From: Reticulascus tulasneorum
Taxonomy: Eukaryota > Ascomycota > Sordariomycetes > Glomerellales > Reticulascaceae
Direction: 5' to 3'
DNA length: 64,000 nt
Assembly: GCA_001557505.1 (NCBI GenBank)
Contig: LSAX01000005.1
Coordinates: forward strand, 1,550,001-1,614,000
The notes beneath the pieces were generated by a model that had not been told where the DNA came from, did no database searches, and saw nothing but the letters and a program-made list of their open reading frames with translations. Of this stretch, positions 24,489 through 35,770 are shown in pieces (the stretch's first letter is position 1; each line of letters starts with the position of its first letter). A program made the translations under genes and the position numbers.

Positions 24489-27014
24489 ATGGCGGGTGAG
24501 CGAACGCCATTGATAGCCAGGCATCCGGTTGGTCCGCCAAGGAGGCGGTACCCTCACAACGTGTGTCGCCGCTTCTGCACTATCGCCCTGTCTTCAACAC
24601 TCATAGCGACATTTTCCCTGTTTGCGCTTTTTCTTATCATTGACCCTCCTCGGAACAACCATCGCCACCATAACAATTGGTCGTGGCGTGGTAAGCAGAT
24701 TGGCCATGCCTTGAGCCACGAGGAAGTCCAGGCAGTCCTGTTTGAGACGCCTTCGTCCGCCAAGGCTGAAGAATGGAGCCGATATTACACGGCCGGCCCC
24801 CATCTGGCGGGTAAGAACTACTCACAGGTAAGAGCCCTCTTATCCCTGGCACCACTGAATGCCACTGACCAGGCTGTTGTTGCCAGGCTCTCTGGACCAA
24901 GGAAAAGTGGGAGGAATGGGGCTTGCAAGCAGAGATCGTCGCGTATGATGTCTTAATCAACTATCCTGTTGATCACAGCCTCTCTCTGCTCAAAAAGTCC
25001 AAGGACGATGAGAAATCAGAGTCGTCCTCATGGAAGGTCCAGTTTGAGGCGTCACTGACCGAAGATGTCCTAGAGGATGACCCGACGAGCGGCCTTGAAA
25101 ACAGCGTGCCAACTTTCCACGGCTACTCTGCCAGTGGCAATGTCACGGGCTCTTTTGTGTATGTCAACTACGGCACGTACGCGGACTACGAGGATCTAGT
25201 CAAGGCAAACATCAGCCTGGAGGGCAAGATCGCCATCGCACGATATGGCGGTATTTTCCGTGGCCTGAAGGTGAAGCGCGCTCAGGACCTAGGCATGATC
25301 GGCTGCATCTTGTATAGTGACCCTGGCGACGACGGCGAAGTGACCGAGGAGAATGGATATAAGCCGTATCCCGACGGCCCTGCTCGTCAGCCTAGCAGCG
25401 TCCAGCGAGGAAGCACTCAGTTTCTGAGCGTCCGACCGGGCGATCCGTCTACTCCGGGCTATCCCTCGAAACCTGGTGTGCCGAGAGCACCCGTGGACGA
25501 TGCGATCCCGTCGATCCCGTCCATTCCGATATCCTACGTCGACGCCATCCCGATTCTAAAGGCCCTCAATGGTCACGGGCCTAAAGTGAAGGATTTCAAC
25601 AAGTACTGGACCCGCAACATCGGCCTCGAGTACAAAGGCGTCGACTACAATGTAGGCCCTTCGCCCGACAACGTGGTCCTCAACCTCTACAACGAGCAGG
25701 AATACGTTATCACCCCTCTGTGGAACGTGATTGGCGTCATCAACGGGACGAACCCTAGCGAAGTCATTGTCGTCGGAAACCACCGTGATGCATGGATCGC
25801 TGGCGGCGCCGCGGACCCCAATTCAGGCTCGACCGTTCTCAATGAGGTCATCCGCTCCGTTGGCGTCGCCCTCGAAGCGGGCTGGAAGCCCTTCCGAACC
25901 ATCGTGTTCGCTAGCTGGGACGGCGAGGAGTACGGCCTGATCGGTAGCACCGAGTGGGTAGAGGAGTACCTCCCTTGGCTCTCGGCCGCCGCCGTCGCTT
26001 ACGTCAACGTCGACGTCGGGGTCCGCGGCCCTGTATTCGGTGCCTCTGCCGCCCCGCTGCTGAACCGGGTCCTCCGGGACGTGACGCACATGGTTCCGTC
26101 ACCGAATCAGACAACGGTAGGCCAAACGGTCGGCGACGTCTGGGACGGCATCATCCACACCATGGGAAGCGGCAGCGACTTCACGGCGTTCCAGGACTAT
26201 GCGGGCATTCCGTCCTTGGACTTTGGCTTCGGCGGCACACCGAGCGGCCACGTCTACCACTACCACAGCAACTACGACAGCTTCCACTGGATGAGCGAGT
26301 TCGGCGACCCGGGCTTCGTCTATCACAAGACCATGTCGCAGATCCTCGGCCTCACCGTCGCCGAGCTAGCCAACCAGATCGTCATCCGCTTCAACGCGAC
26401 AGACTACGCCGACGCCCTCTCGGGGTACCTCGACAAGATCGACGGCAAGCTCTCCGTGCAGGCCGCACCGGAGACGGAGGAGGAGATCTTTGCCTTCCGG
26501 TCCGCCGCGGGCACCAGCAACATCGCCAAGGGCGACGCCGACTCCTTCAAGAGGACGCTGGACATCCTGCGCCTGTCCATCGGGGAACTGCGCAAGAAGA
26601 CTGTCGAGCTCGACGCCAGGGCCGCGTGGGCCGACGCCGTGCTGCGCGAGGACGTCCCGTGGTGGCGGTGGTGGACCAAGATCAAGCTCGCGTTCGCCAT
26701 CATCAAGACGAATCAAGCTTACAAGCAGCTGGAGCGCAACTTCCTCTACGAAGGCGGCTTGGATGGCAGGGAATGGTTCAAGCATACGGTCTATTCTCCG
26801 GGTATCTGGACTGGTTACGCAGGTGGTGAGTTATGATCTTGATTTCTATCCGAGCTCGTAGGGCAGAACTTTGCTAACTTTTTCTTCTTTTTCTTTTCAA
26901 GCCGTCTATCCCGGAATACAGGAGAGTATCGATGCGAAGGATTATGTCAACGCTATTAAGTGGGCGGGCATCATCAACAACTGTCTAGTGAACGCGGCGA
27001 AGAGCTTGGAGTGA
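24489..27014 (+). CDS. M28 peptidase, PSMA/transferrin-receptor type
   Basis: Type II membrane metallopeptidase related to glutamate carboxypeptidase II and yeast Tre1/Tre2. Three exons, 24489-24827, 24887-26825 and 26902-27014, give 796 residues. One membrane helix spans about 29-52. A PA (protease-associated) domain follows at about 150-330, with a Pro/Gly-rich insert (about 290-310). The M28 zinc-peptidase domain runs from about 370. GNHRDAW supplies H412, the AGGAADPNSG segment D423, SWDGEEYGLIGS the catalytic and bridging Glu pair (460-461), VNVDVGVRG an Asp, and YHYHSNYDSF the last His. All di-zinc ligands thus appear present, unlike in inactive transferrin receptors. A C-terminal dimerisation domain follows. 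ERTPLI (4-9) at the N-terminus is an acidic dileucine motif, suggesting vacuolar or endosomal sorting. It converges on MCR1, with 210 nt between the stops. Confidence 0.93.
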
Positions 27015-27224
27015 GAGCTGGGGGCAAGTAGAGACGGGTTTTCGCAGACTGTGGACTTGTGTTCTACTAGATACAACAGTAGCGAAGAAGGCATGATTTT
27101 GTCGCCTCTCGCCGTTGTCAATGACCTATATATACTTCTATCTTTCCATAGCGTACATTTTTGAGAATTGCTCCGGAACGGCCTGTCAATCACCTTTCCC
27201 AAACGGAGTCTCCGAGTTCGCTTT

Positions 27225-28439
27225 CTAAAACTTGTAGACCTGCTCCGGGGTGTAGCCCAACTCCTTCAGAACGCCAACCAACTCGCCCTGATCCTTGGGG
27301 CTCTTCTTGTTACCCGAAATTGCGTTCATCAACCCTGGCGGCCCGCACACGAAAACCTTGATGTTCTCGTTCTTCGGCTCGGGCAGCACGGTCTTCAGCA
27401 GCTCCTTGTTGATGTGGCCCTTACCACCGGCCCACTCCTTTGGTGGCTGGTCCAGGACGTAAAAGGCTCGGAAGCGCTGAGGATAGGTGTTCTCGAGGTT
27501 GGAGAGCTCCTTCTTGAGCAGGATGTCCTCCTCGGAGATGTTACCAAAGACGAGCGTCACCTTCGTCTTGTCTGCCGGGTTATTGAAGATGGCGCGTATG
27601 AGCTGGTACATGGGCGTGATGCCGGTGCCGCCGGCGACAAGGGCGATGTGGTCGTGCTTGTTTGCGGTCCAGGAGTACTTGGGCAGCGGGCCCTTCACGT
27701 CCAGACGCTGGCCGGGTACCATGTCATGCAAGTGAGTGCTCATAGGGCCGTTGGGATATTTCTTGACGAGGAGGTCCATGTAGCCCTTTTCGCCTGGAAT
27801 CAAGACGGTCAGTGTGAGCCCGATTAGTCAACTGGAGGATATACTTACTCTCATCGCTGATCGGGGTATATGGCCGCATGACAGGCTTCTCCATCTCCGG
27901 GCCCTTATACTTCGTCAAAATGGCGCTGGCGATGTTCAACCCCGAAACCATATCGTCCTCAGGCAGCTTGAAGCGGAATCGCTTTGTGTTATGGTTGACA
28001 ATGTCCACGGCCTCCAGTTTCAACGAAACGAAGCCTTGTTCTCCGCCCGTCAAAGCCTTCTTCGTCGTCACCACTCCAGCAACGCTACCAGCCGCATCCT
28101 TCACTTTAGCCTCGGCCTTCTTCGCGGCCGGCGTGCCGCTCAGAAAGTAGTAGCCTGCACCGCCGAGACCGACAGCACCGGCAACGTAGAGCAAGGTGCT
28201 GCTGGAGCCGGAGCTCTTGGCCGCCGGAGCGGAGCTTGGTATCCCTGTGCTGGCTGTGGGCGGCGTGCCCGTGGGCTCAGTAGCATACCTGCGAACCTGC
28301 TGGAGAGGGATTAGCCCGAATAGCTTCAAAAGAGGGAGTTTTGAGAGAATGGCGTGATGTCCAGAATCGCAGTGGGGTAGGTAGAGCTTCTTACCAGCTT
28401 GAGGGGCTTCGCAGCGCGGAAAACCGGTCTTGCGAACAT
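27225..28439 (-). CDS. MCR1: NADH-cytochrome b5 reductase 2, mitochondrial
   Basis: FAD enzyme that passes electrons from NADH to cytochrome b5 or other acceptors; yeast Mcr1 is found in the outer membrane and intermembrane space. Three exons, 28395-28439, 27849-28296 and 27225-27793, give 353 residues. [20 protein letters not shown] is an Arg-rich mitochondrial presequence. A membrane helix follows ([20 protein letters not shown]). [10 protein letters not shown] is the FAD-binding motif. [14 protein letters not shown] and [10 protein letters not shown] are the NADH-binding motifs, and YTPEQVYKF is the usual C-terminus. The acceptor of intron 1 is a tandem CAG-CAG, so a variant with one extra Gln before VRRYA is equally possible (exon start 28299). 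Confidence 0.95.
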
Positions 28440-29375
28440 GGCGAAATCCAATTGACTGCTGACACAACAATGAGTGCAATTGGTTTAGTCTGAACTGCTT
28501 TCAAAGTTTGGCTGCTCGGATGTGCGACTTGGTTGAGAAGGTAGCTTAGTAGTGCTCTGGAAGCTCTGGAAGCAGCCGACTGGCGAAGGGAGAGTGCATG
28601 ACGTATAGGGTCACGTGATCGATCCTGGCATGGGCGCTTAGGTTGACGTGCTCGCTGAAGACCACCATCTACCTGACACTAATGGCCGATAAGGATTGCG
28701 CCTTGAATCACCAGGGGAAGGTAGATGCTTTGGACGGCTGGTGTGCATTGTGGCTGTAGGTGCCGGGTACTGACTAGTCCAGTCCTTTCGGGTTGGTGCT
28801 TCTCAGGACAGTCGCCTGCCAGCATGGCACGAAAGGATCATTGCAAGACAAAAAGTCACAGGAGCCATATTGGAATTTACAGTTGGAGATACCCTTACAT
28901 CAGGGTATTGGAAGTTTTCAATTCCTACCACCAAAGATACCAGCAAAAGGCTGCACGATCGCATCCTAATCCACTACTTAGCCCTGCCATCTTGCCAAGC
29001 TCCATGATATCAGATATCAGAGTGTTTTCCAGTCTCCCTGAACCACAAGCAATCAACCATATTGCAGGCAGACGCTTCCTGTTATCCTGAACCTAACCCC
29101 CATGCTACCGTCATTCCAAGCAGTGTATTTAATCGGAAAAGACCGACCAAGGTAGTCCTCAGTCTCTCTCAAATGCAAAGCAAATACGCCTTTCGTATCG
29201 TGAACAGTCCAACTCGAAAGCCGCTGGGGAAAAAAAGACAAACGCTCCACCCTCTAAATCCATCATAGTACATTTTCGTATGAGATAACCAGGGCAGCTG
29301 TATGGTTTGCCGGTTGGGAAGATCGTCATCTACTGCTGGGGGCTGCTATCGACAGATACTCATGTGTCCGAGTGG
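28440..29375. other. Intergenic, MCR1 promoter
   Basis: 936 nt upstream of MCR1 and downstream of the SH3 gene. Only short unbiased frames are seen. No repeat or RNA gene is recognised. Confidence 0.5.
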
Positions 29376-31148
29376 TCACGGATCGGTTTCCATTGCATCC
29401 AACTCAGCTGTCCGCTCGTTGATCGCCCTCGCTTTCGGCGTACTAGAACGGTCCACGAGTTTGCCCTCATGAGCCGTCTCCGCAACTGGGGTGATATTCG
29501 GGTCGCTCTTCTTAGACGAGGTATCCTGACTTCCTCGTCGCATCATTCCAATGTCCTGATGAGTGAGTACCGTCGGAGTGTTTGCTTGACTTCCCCCTCT
29601 CTGGCCGTGATAATGAACCACTTGCGGGGGCGGCTGACCAGACTGTAGGCCGAGTTGCTGCGTCGGATATGGGTCGAGATCCTTGCTTGAAGTGGAAAAG
29701 GTTGAGACTATCGGTTGATGGTATCCGTTGGCTACATTACTCGGAGGAGGCGCTTGGCTAAACGTCGCTGCAACATGTTCTGCTTGTGTCGGTGTGCCCA
29801 CGTCATTGGGTGATGTTGACCCCTCCCCCAGGTTCCCAGTTAAGCTGTTCATGCCGCCCTCGATATCTCGTAGCAGCCGGACGTATTCTTCGGGAACGAG
29901 GCCGCTTTCTTGTGTCTTGGGATCCTCCGCGACCAACCATCCCTGCCCATGCCGATATGACACCCAAATGATCTGACCCTCGGCCAACGGCAATTCGTTC
30001 TCGTTCTCCCTCGCGAAGTCGAAGAGCGCGACGGCTTTGCCGTGCATTTCCTCGTCGGGTGAAGTAATCGTAAATTGGTAGTCTCTGGAATACCGAGACT
30101 GGTCTTCGCCCCGATAATTCGGAGACGAAGCGGAGCTCGAAGCATCAGACTCGGAGCGGTAGCCCTCGTGCTCCACATACTGCCGTGGCTGTTGGTCCGC
30201 GAGGTGGTATGGCCGAGAATGTCTTGCTTGATCTGGCGGGTACGTTACATATTCCCCACCTGGACCGTTCGCCTCGTCGCCTTGGTTCACATAATATCGC
30301 TCGCTGCCATCCCCGCTTGTCCCCACGTAATATCCTCTTTCGCGATCGTAATTTGCCGGGTTCAATATGGCAGAGCCGCCTTGGCCGGCGCGATCGTCAC
30401 GTGCGCCTCGAACCCTCCCGTGGCCGAATGCGGCGGAGGAGGATTTGTGTTTCCGGTGTCGAGAGCTGACGACGGGGCTCTGCAGATCTTCATCCTCGCT
30501 CCATGGCGGGCCATCCGCGAACTGGATGGGTGGGATGTCGTTCCCTCTGCCAAAACCATCCGGACCCCAGGCACCAGCATCCCAGGTTAGTTTTGTCTCC
30601 CAAGACGCTGGCGGATCGGAGAGCCGGCGTTGGAACTCGCTCGCTGGCGTGCTCAGTCCCGAATTGGGTTGCGACGACTCGGGCTGGGGACCGTAGTGCA
30701 TGGGGTGTACGATGGGATATGCGAAGTCGCGCACCAGGCTGTAGGAGAGGCTGGAAGGGAACAATGGGAATATGTGCGACGGTGGTCGAGACCGCGACGG
30801 GATGGAGCCCGTCGAGTACTGAGACAGCCTGTTCTTGGAAGCGTGCGACATTGGTCTCGGTAGTGTACTTCGTCGGGTTGGTGGCGATGTTATTAGGGGT
30901 GGTAGCGGGGGGTGGTTCGGGTTTGCTGACGGGGACGAGACTGCTGGTGGTGAAGTGGCCGGTGATGAGCTCGGAGACATTACGGCAGTCATCATGAGAG
31001 GAGGGTGTTGTATATGATTACCGCCAACTATAATACAGGCAGCGATATGCGGATCCGACGGCGTTGTATGCCGCCTGCTTAACTCTTCCCGCAGGGTATT
31101 GACCGCCTCGTGATAGGAATCGGTGGCCGAATTCGTAAAATAGAACAA
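29376..31148 (-). CDS. NBP2: SH3-domain adaptor, Nbp2/Skb5-like
   Basis: Single-exon frame of up to 590 residues. One SH3 domain lies at about 370-430: GKAVALFDFARENENELPLA, then IIWVSYRHGQGWLVAED and GLVPEEYVRLL, with the ALxDF, W and VPxxYV positions that contact Pro-rich ligands. The wording of this SH3 (ENENEL, GWLVAEDP) is that of yeast Nbp2 and fission-yeast Skb5, adaptors that bring phosphatase or kinase partners to MAPK pathways. The rest is disordered: a Ser/Pro-rich N-terminus (SPPTRRSTLPRPMS) and a Gln/Pro-rich C-terminus. It is much longer than yeast Nbp2, as is usual in filamentous fungi. The start is uncertain; MMTAVMSPSSS (30995 or 30992) is at least as likely as the first Met at 31148. 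Confidence 0.82.
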   Translation of the reverse strand: MFYFTNSATDSYHEAVNTLREELSRRHTTPSDPHIAACIIVGGNHIQHPPLMMTAVMSPSSSPATSPPAVSSPSANPNHPPLPPLITSPPTRRSTLPRPMSHASKNRLSQYSTGSIPSRSRPPSHIFPLFPSSLSYSLVRDFAYPIVHPMHYGPQPESSQPNSGLSTPASEFQRRLSDPPASWETKLTWDAGAWGPDGFGRGNDIPPIQFADGPPWSEDEDLQSPVVSSRHRKHKSSSAAFGHGRVRGARDDRAGQGGSAILNPANYDRERGYYVGTSGDGSERYYVNQGDEANGPGGEYVTYPPDQARHSRPYHLADQQPRQYVEHEGYRSESDASSSASSPNYRGEDQSRYSRDYQFTITSPDEEMHGKAVALFDFARENENELPLAEGQIIWVSYRHGQGWLVAEDPKTQESGLVPEEYVRLLRDIEGGMNSLTGNLGEGSTSPNDVGTPTQAEHVAATFSQAPPPSNVANGYHQPIVSTFSTSSKDLDPYPTQQLGLQSGQPPPQVVHYHGQRGGSQANTPTVLTHQDIGMMRRGSQDTSSKKSDPNITPVAETAHEGKLVDRSSTPKARAINERTAELDAMETDP

Positions 31149-34100
31149 ATATCGGTGTCGACTCAGCGTCGTTGCAACAAGGCGATTGTCGGGCTGTGTC
31201 GTTTCCTTTGTAATGCAATGCGCGGCGAAGCCGGTCGGGGGTCAGCGTCTGAAGCGCGCAGGCGTTCGTGAGTCGGACGTGGCGGGAGCGAGAGCCCTAA
31301 GAAAGTTAAGGTGGAGCGACCCTTTCGAGATTGGGGGTGTCGCAAGAGAAAGTCGTCGCAGGCGACGTGATTTAGCAAGAATCCAAGGAGCGTAGAAGAA
31401 ACAGAATTCGAGGGTTGCGACGCTGCTCTAGTCGCCGTTTGACTCGAAATGCGATAAAAGAATTATGTGGTGGGCAACAAAGAGAGAGGAGAGGGCTTGA
31501 AGAGGAGGGGGGGGTGGTTGGATTTGAAGGAAGGAGGAAGAGGAGGTGGTGAGGTGAGGTTGGATGGACCTGAATTATTCGTTTAGTTAAGTTAGGTGGT
31601 TGTTGCTCCTCCTCTGCCCACCTTAAGCGCGTCGCGCAGTGATTTTACTGGTTGGAGGGCTGGGGGAGGGAAGGCTCTGTCTCCAAAAACTCTCACCCAA
31701 CGAGTCAGCGCTGGGTAGATTCTAGACGGATGCAGCAGTTGGAGAAGAGAGAGAGACAGAGACAGAGAAAAAGAGAGAGCATGAGTGCCGGGAAGGACCC
31801 AGGATTATTCTTGACCCGCCGTGCTGCTTGCTGTATTACTGTTTGCTGCAACATGTCTTGTGCCGCCCTTCCATCGCTTGTCTTGGAGCGTACTTATGTA
31901 TGTCGGTATTATGTATGTACTGTTGCAACAGCATGCGCCTGGCCAGGCCCAGCAAGCAGATGCCGCTACTATCCAGCATGTTTGCCGGAACCACCACTGC
32001 ACCTTGGTTATCCTACCTTGGGTTGCCTTTTCAGCTCCTCGGGTGGACACCATGCTGCTGGAAAACCCTCCCCCCCAAACTGTTAGCCTACATTTGACCA
32101 ATGCAGAACCACCAACCCAATGTGCTGGGGGCGGCCACGCGGACGAGGGGGCCGAACTTCGATCGTAAGAACGGTCGTGAATAGCGGGAGTAGTCAGACC
32201 CGACGACTTGCGTTGCCTCCATGTAGTATCTACCCAACTTCTTATTCCGTAACCTTCAATGGGACGCTAACACGGCGGTATGTACAGAGTCGCAAAAAGC
32301 ACGAGGCTCCAGAAAGGTCACATTCAGGGTCGGCCCACAGTTGATTAGCGAGATTTCCCTTGCGCAAATCATACAGATGTGAATTGCGTTATGTAGGGTA
32401 AGTTGTGCGGATCTTAAATTGGGGGGTTTTACTGGACTGGGGTCCCTTCTTGGACGTTCGAATGGGTCAGATACAGGATGGGATGCCAACATGATCGGCA
32501 CAACCCCCCGCAATGCGACAAAACCTCCAACTTCCCATCGTATTTAAAAGTTGCGCTACCCAAGCGTCCTCTCACTCGACCGTTCGATTGTTCTTCCAAC
32601 AACAATGCCTGTGTGTAACGATTCACACAAAGAGGTAGGTAGGTGATGTCCGGCGGTGAGAAGTTTGCCCGGAGGACACGTTGTGTACTGTAAAGTAGGT
32701 AGAGATAGGAGCTTGAGACCTGGTTTGGGATCTTAGTCAGGCGCTACCTATGCATCTACGAATAGCTGCATCTGAGTTCCAAGTCCATCCATCAACGATC
32801 CCTCGTGCTACTCGAGATTACGAGTTTCGCAAGCATGGAGGCGCAAGAAGATGGTGAAACTGGTTCCTCCTTCAAAATCTGGTGCATTGCCAACACAACC
32901 ACGTGGACTGCAACGATTATGGCGCTTTACTCGAGGTATGTAAAGGCCTCATAATGTTGACGCCTTCAAGGTTCAGAGCCCGGGCACAAGGGTTATTGAG
33001 CCTCCTCCTCCTACTAAGGACGGAGAATGGCTTAAGTCTCCCGTTAGATGCGCCCCGGCTGCCTCGTCATCCATCTTACGGGAGCTATCTTATCTATTTG
33101 TGTGGCCACAATAAACGGGACATTTCACATGATGAACGGGTCCGAGTTGGCCAGGCATGTGCGGTCATGCGGCCGGCTAGAGAGCCTGCGGCTTTTTGAT
33201 CCCAACATTTCCATGATTTGAACTCCGCTGATTGAGCCCCCTGCTCGCATATTTTGCAAGGAGCTGCCTCCAAGCCTCACACCTCCGCTACTTAGCCCTG
33301 CAACAACAGTATCAGGACTCTAATTAACGCCATGGTAACCCCCAACAGTTGACACCCAGTACTAGCTGCCTTTCAACTTGTCATCTCCCTGACCAAAATC
33401 TACGCTTCAATTTCGGTCCCCATTCATTCATTCTCTTGAGATGCTGCCCGTACCAGTCCTTTTCGCCCCAGTTCCCCTCATTCTGACGAGTTCTATTTCT
33501 GGAAACGCATCGGGAGCTGTTTTTATCTCGCTCTTTTATTGGTGCCCTTGTGCAGTGTCGTTTGTTTCAGGTTCCGCTTGCGTCTAACGGCCAATCACAG
33601 GGTCCTCGTAGTTCTGGTCTCGTAACTAGGTAGGCTCCCACTGCATCGTTGGGGTTTCCAGAGGGGGGCAGCCACTGTATCTCGGCAATTCGCCACTGAA
33701 TCCGACCACTGCAACCCTCAATTTTCCAGTTCGTTGCCGTGACTGCGTCTTCCGGCTCGTCAAACCTCAATTATTGTTTGGGAACAGGCATTTAATTTAC
33801 CAGTGGGGGAACAAATCAACTTGGAGTGCTCGCTACCATTGACCTGCAGCAGTTCTTAATTGCGTAACAAAATTTTACCTCAGTAGCGCGTCTTTCCATC
33901 GCACTGGATATTCCGACTTCAATCTTCTTGAGTGGGCTGGGTAGTGGAACAAACCGAATCGTTAGTCACGGGCTTTTATGGAGACCCGAACTTTAGCCGC
34001 TCCACCAGCATCATATTCTTTCGAACGTCACCGCAGCACAAAAATTCCTCCTCCATTCTTGCACACGAATACTCTCGATATTCCACCTGAGCTTCAGGTA

Positions 34101-34468
34101 GCTGCAAACTCCTAACTCACAAGAGACCAGCAGACTTGGAGGCTTATTCTTTCCGGTAATCGGATAGAAAGGTAAGAAACACGTCCATTTAATGCCCGCT
34201 ACTAAAGCTTCTGTGATGATACCTATTATTGGAGCTGTCTTAATTCCCATGTTGAAACACTTTATTACATATACGCAACTTTCTGATCTCTTGCTTGAAT
34301 TGTCCTCATCTTAATATCACGTACTCATGTGACATTTCGCTAATAAGACCGCCCAGCTACCTCTATCTCGTTTGACGGTTATCGGCCATCTTTTTGACCG
34401 CTGATCGGTGACCGTCCCGTCACGGCCTGGTCACAACCTGCTCGCCTGTCTCTCGCAAATCAACCATA
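31149..34468. other. 3.3-kb divergent intergenic region
   Basis: Between divergent SH3 and SSU72 genes. It begins with purine-rich DNA (31440-31790), then mixed-composition sequence, becoming AT-richer at 33800-34340. Frames of up to 144 codons at 31652-32168 overlap in all three phases and have no codon bias. No gene, tRNA or intact transposon is seen. Long untranslated leaders could occupy part of it. Confidence 0.5.
31736..31783. repeat. GA-rich low-complexity tract
   Basis: Runs of gagagagaca / gagacagagaaaaagagagag. It is part of a wider polypurine stretch upstream of the SH3 gene. Confidence 0.6.
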
Positions 34469-35295
34469 ATGGAGGCTGCAAACGGAGCTGCTCCAATCGC
34501 AGCGGAGTCGCAAAATGGAAACACTCCAGAACCTGGCGGCTACAAGCTCAAGTTCAGTACGGTCTGTGCTTCGAACCAAAATAGGTAGGCCATACTCAAC
34601 CGGCCCAACCCCCAAATGGCGAGGCTAACAGACACAGATCTATGGAGGCGCATTTGAGACTAGCACAAGCGAATTACCCGGTGATATCGTTCGGCACGGG
34701 CTCCCTCGTCCGACTCCCTGGCCCGTCAATTACTCAGCCCAATGTCTATCAGTTCAACAAGACTTCATATGACAGTATATACAAAGAACTCGAGGCAAAG
34801 GATCCCAGATTATATCGAGCCAACGGAGTGCTGAATATGATTGGGAGGAACCGCAATGTAAAATGGGGACCTGAGCGGTGGCAAGACTGGCAAGTCGGCG
34901 TACCGCGACTCCAACACTCGAAGGACCGGGGTAGTGAAGGGGCTGAAGGAGGCGTGGTTGATGTGGTCATCACCTGCGAGGAGCGGTGCTGGGATGCTGT
35001 CATGGATGACTTGCTAAGTCGCGGCTCGCCTCTGAATCGACCTGTGCACGTCATCAACGTCGACATTAGAGACAATCATGAGGAAGCTCATGTTGGTGGA
35101 GGAGCCATCCTGGATCTTGCCAACTCGCTCAACCAAGCCGCAGCGGAGGAACGAGAATCAGTCGGGGCCACTGCTTTTGACAGCGGAAACGCAGCCAGCA
35201 GAGCGAGTTTTGATGAGCGAGTACCTGACATTCTGGGGGCATGGCAAGACCGATGGCCAAACCTACCTGCGATATGGACTCTGGCATGGTTCTAG
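34469..35295 (+). CDS. SSU72: RNA polymerase II CTD Ser5/Ser7 phosphatase
   Basis: Removes phosphate from Ser5 (and Ser7) of the polymerase II C-terminal repeat and works with the cleavage/polyadenylation machinery. Two exons, 34469-34584 and 34638-35295, give 257 residues; the 53-nt intron (GTAGGC...CACAG) falls inside the active-site loop, splitting the Arg codon. The loop reads [14 protein letters not shown]33 and R39 form the C-x5-R motif, with the SSU72-specific SMEAH following. Conserved core pieces are [48 protein letters not shown] and [14 protein letters not shown], the last with the catalytic Asp. [20 protein letters not shown] is the usual C-terminus. The 25-residue Ala/Asn-rich N-terminal extension is normal for filamentous fungi. 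Confidence 0.96.
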
Positions 35296-35335
35296 AGGAC
35301 GTCATGAATTATGAGCAAGCTAAACAGTCTGCTCG

Positions 35336-35770
35336 ATGCTGCTTACGACATTCCAATCTACGGAAGCTCCGATGCCCCGCAGGCTCCAAGAGGTCGGGGC
35401 GGGGCCACCCGTATTGCTGATTGCCGATAGAATGGTCTACATCTACGTCGGCACCGGGATGTGGGACAGCGATCTGGCAGTCGTTGTCCAGAACACGTCA
35501 CCGTGGTGCTTCGTCCCAGCGGCATCGCAAGTCACTCCAACGCAAAGAGCCGTCATGAGAGATGTCCATGACAACTGCTTACGCCATGGAATTGCAGAGG
35601 TACCTGGCGCTGTGTATGGAAGACTGGGTGGGGCGGAGATAATGCCCTTGGGTCAGAGCCCTCAAATGAGCGGATTCATGCGTCCAGGAGGAAGATCTTC
35701 GTGTGATTACAGGACATGGAATGGCCGCGACGCTGCGACGGGAACCCTTAGCGACAGGCCCGGGTGGTGA
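35336..35770 (+). CDS. Uncertain 144-residue ORF after SSU72
   Basis: I do not recognise this frame. Codons over 35430-35720 use TAC, ATC, GTC, GGC, ACC and GAC heavily, as real genes in this window do (for example MVYIYVGTGMWDSD), while most intergenic frames here do not. A second frame, 35311-35430 (MSKLNSLLDAAYDIPIYGSS), also looks coding-like, but it ends in a stop just where the second becomes well biased, and I could not find introns that join the two. It may be a decayed gene, a gene with an unrecognised splice pattern, or chance. It starts only 41 nt after the SSU72 stop. Confidence 0.28.
   Translation: MLLTTFQSTEAPMPRRLQEVGAGPPVLLIADRMVYIYVGTGMWDSDLAVVVQNTSPWCFVPAASQVTPTQRAVMRDVHDNCLRHGIAEVPGAVYGRLGGAEIMPLGQSPQMSGFMRPGGRSSCDYRTWNGRDAATGTLSDRPGW

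Noticed and set aside
25954..26861. Plus-strand frame of 291 codons inside the M28 gene
   Set aside because: It is a +1 shadow of the GC-rich peptidase codons, composed of Arg/Pro/His runs with no family.
31652..32168. Overlapping frames of 90-144 codons
   Set aside because: All three phases are open together in skewed sequence, which indicates composition rather than a gene.
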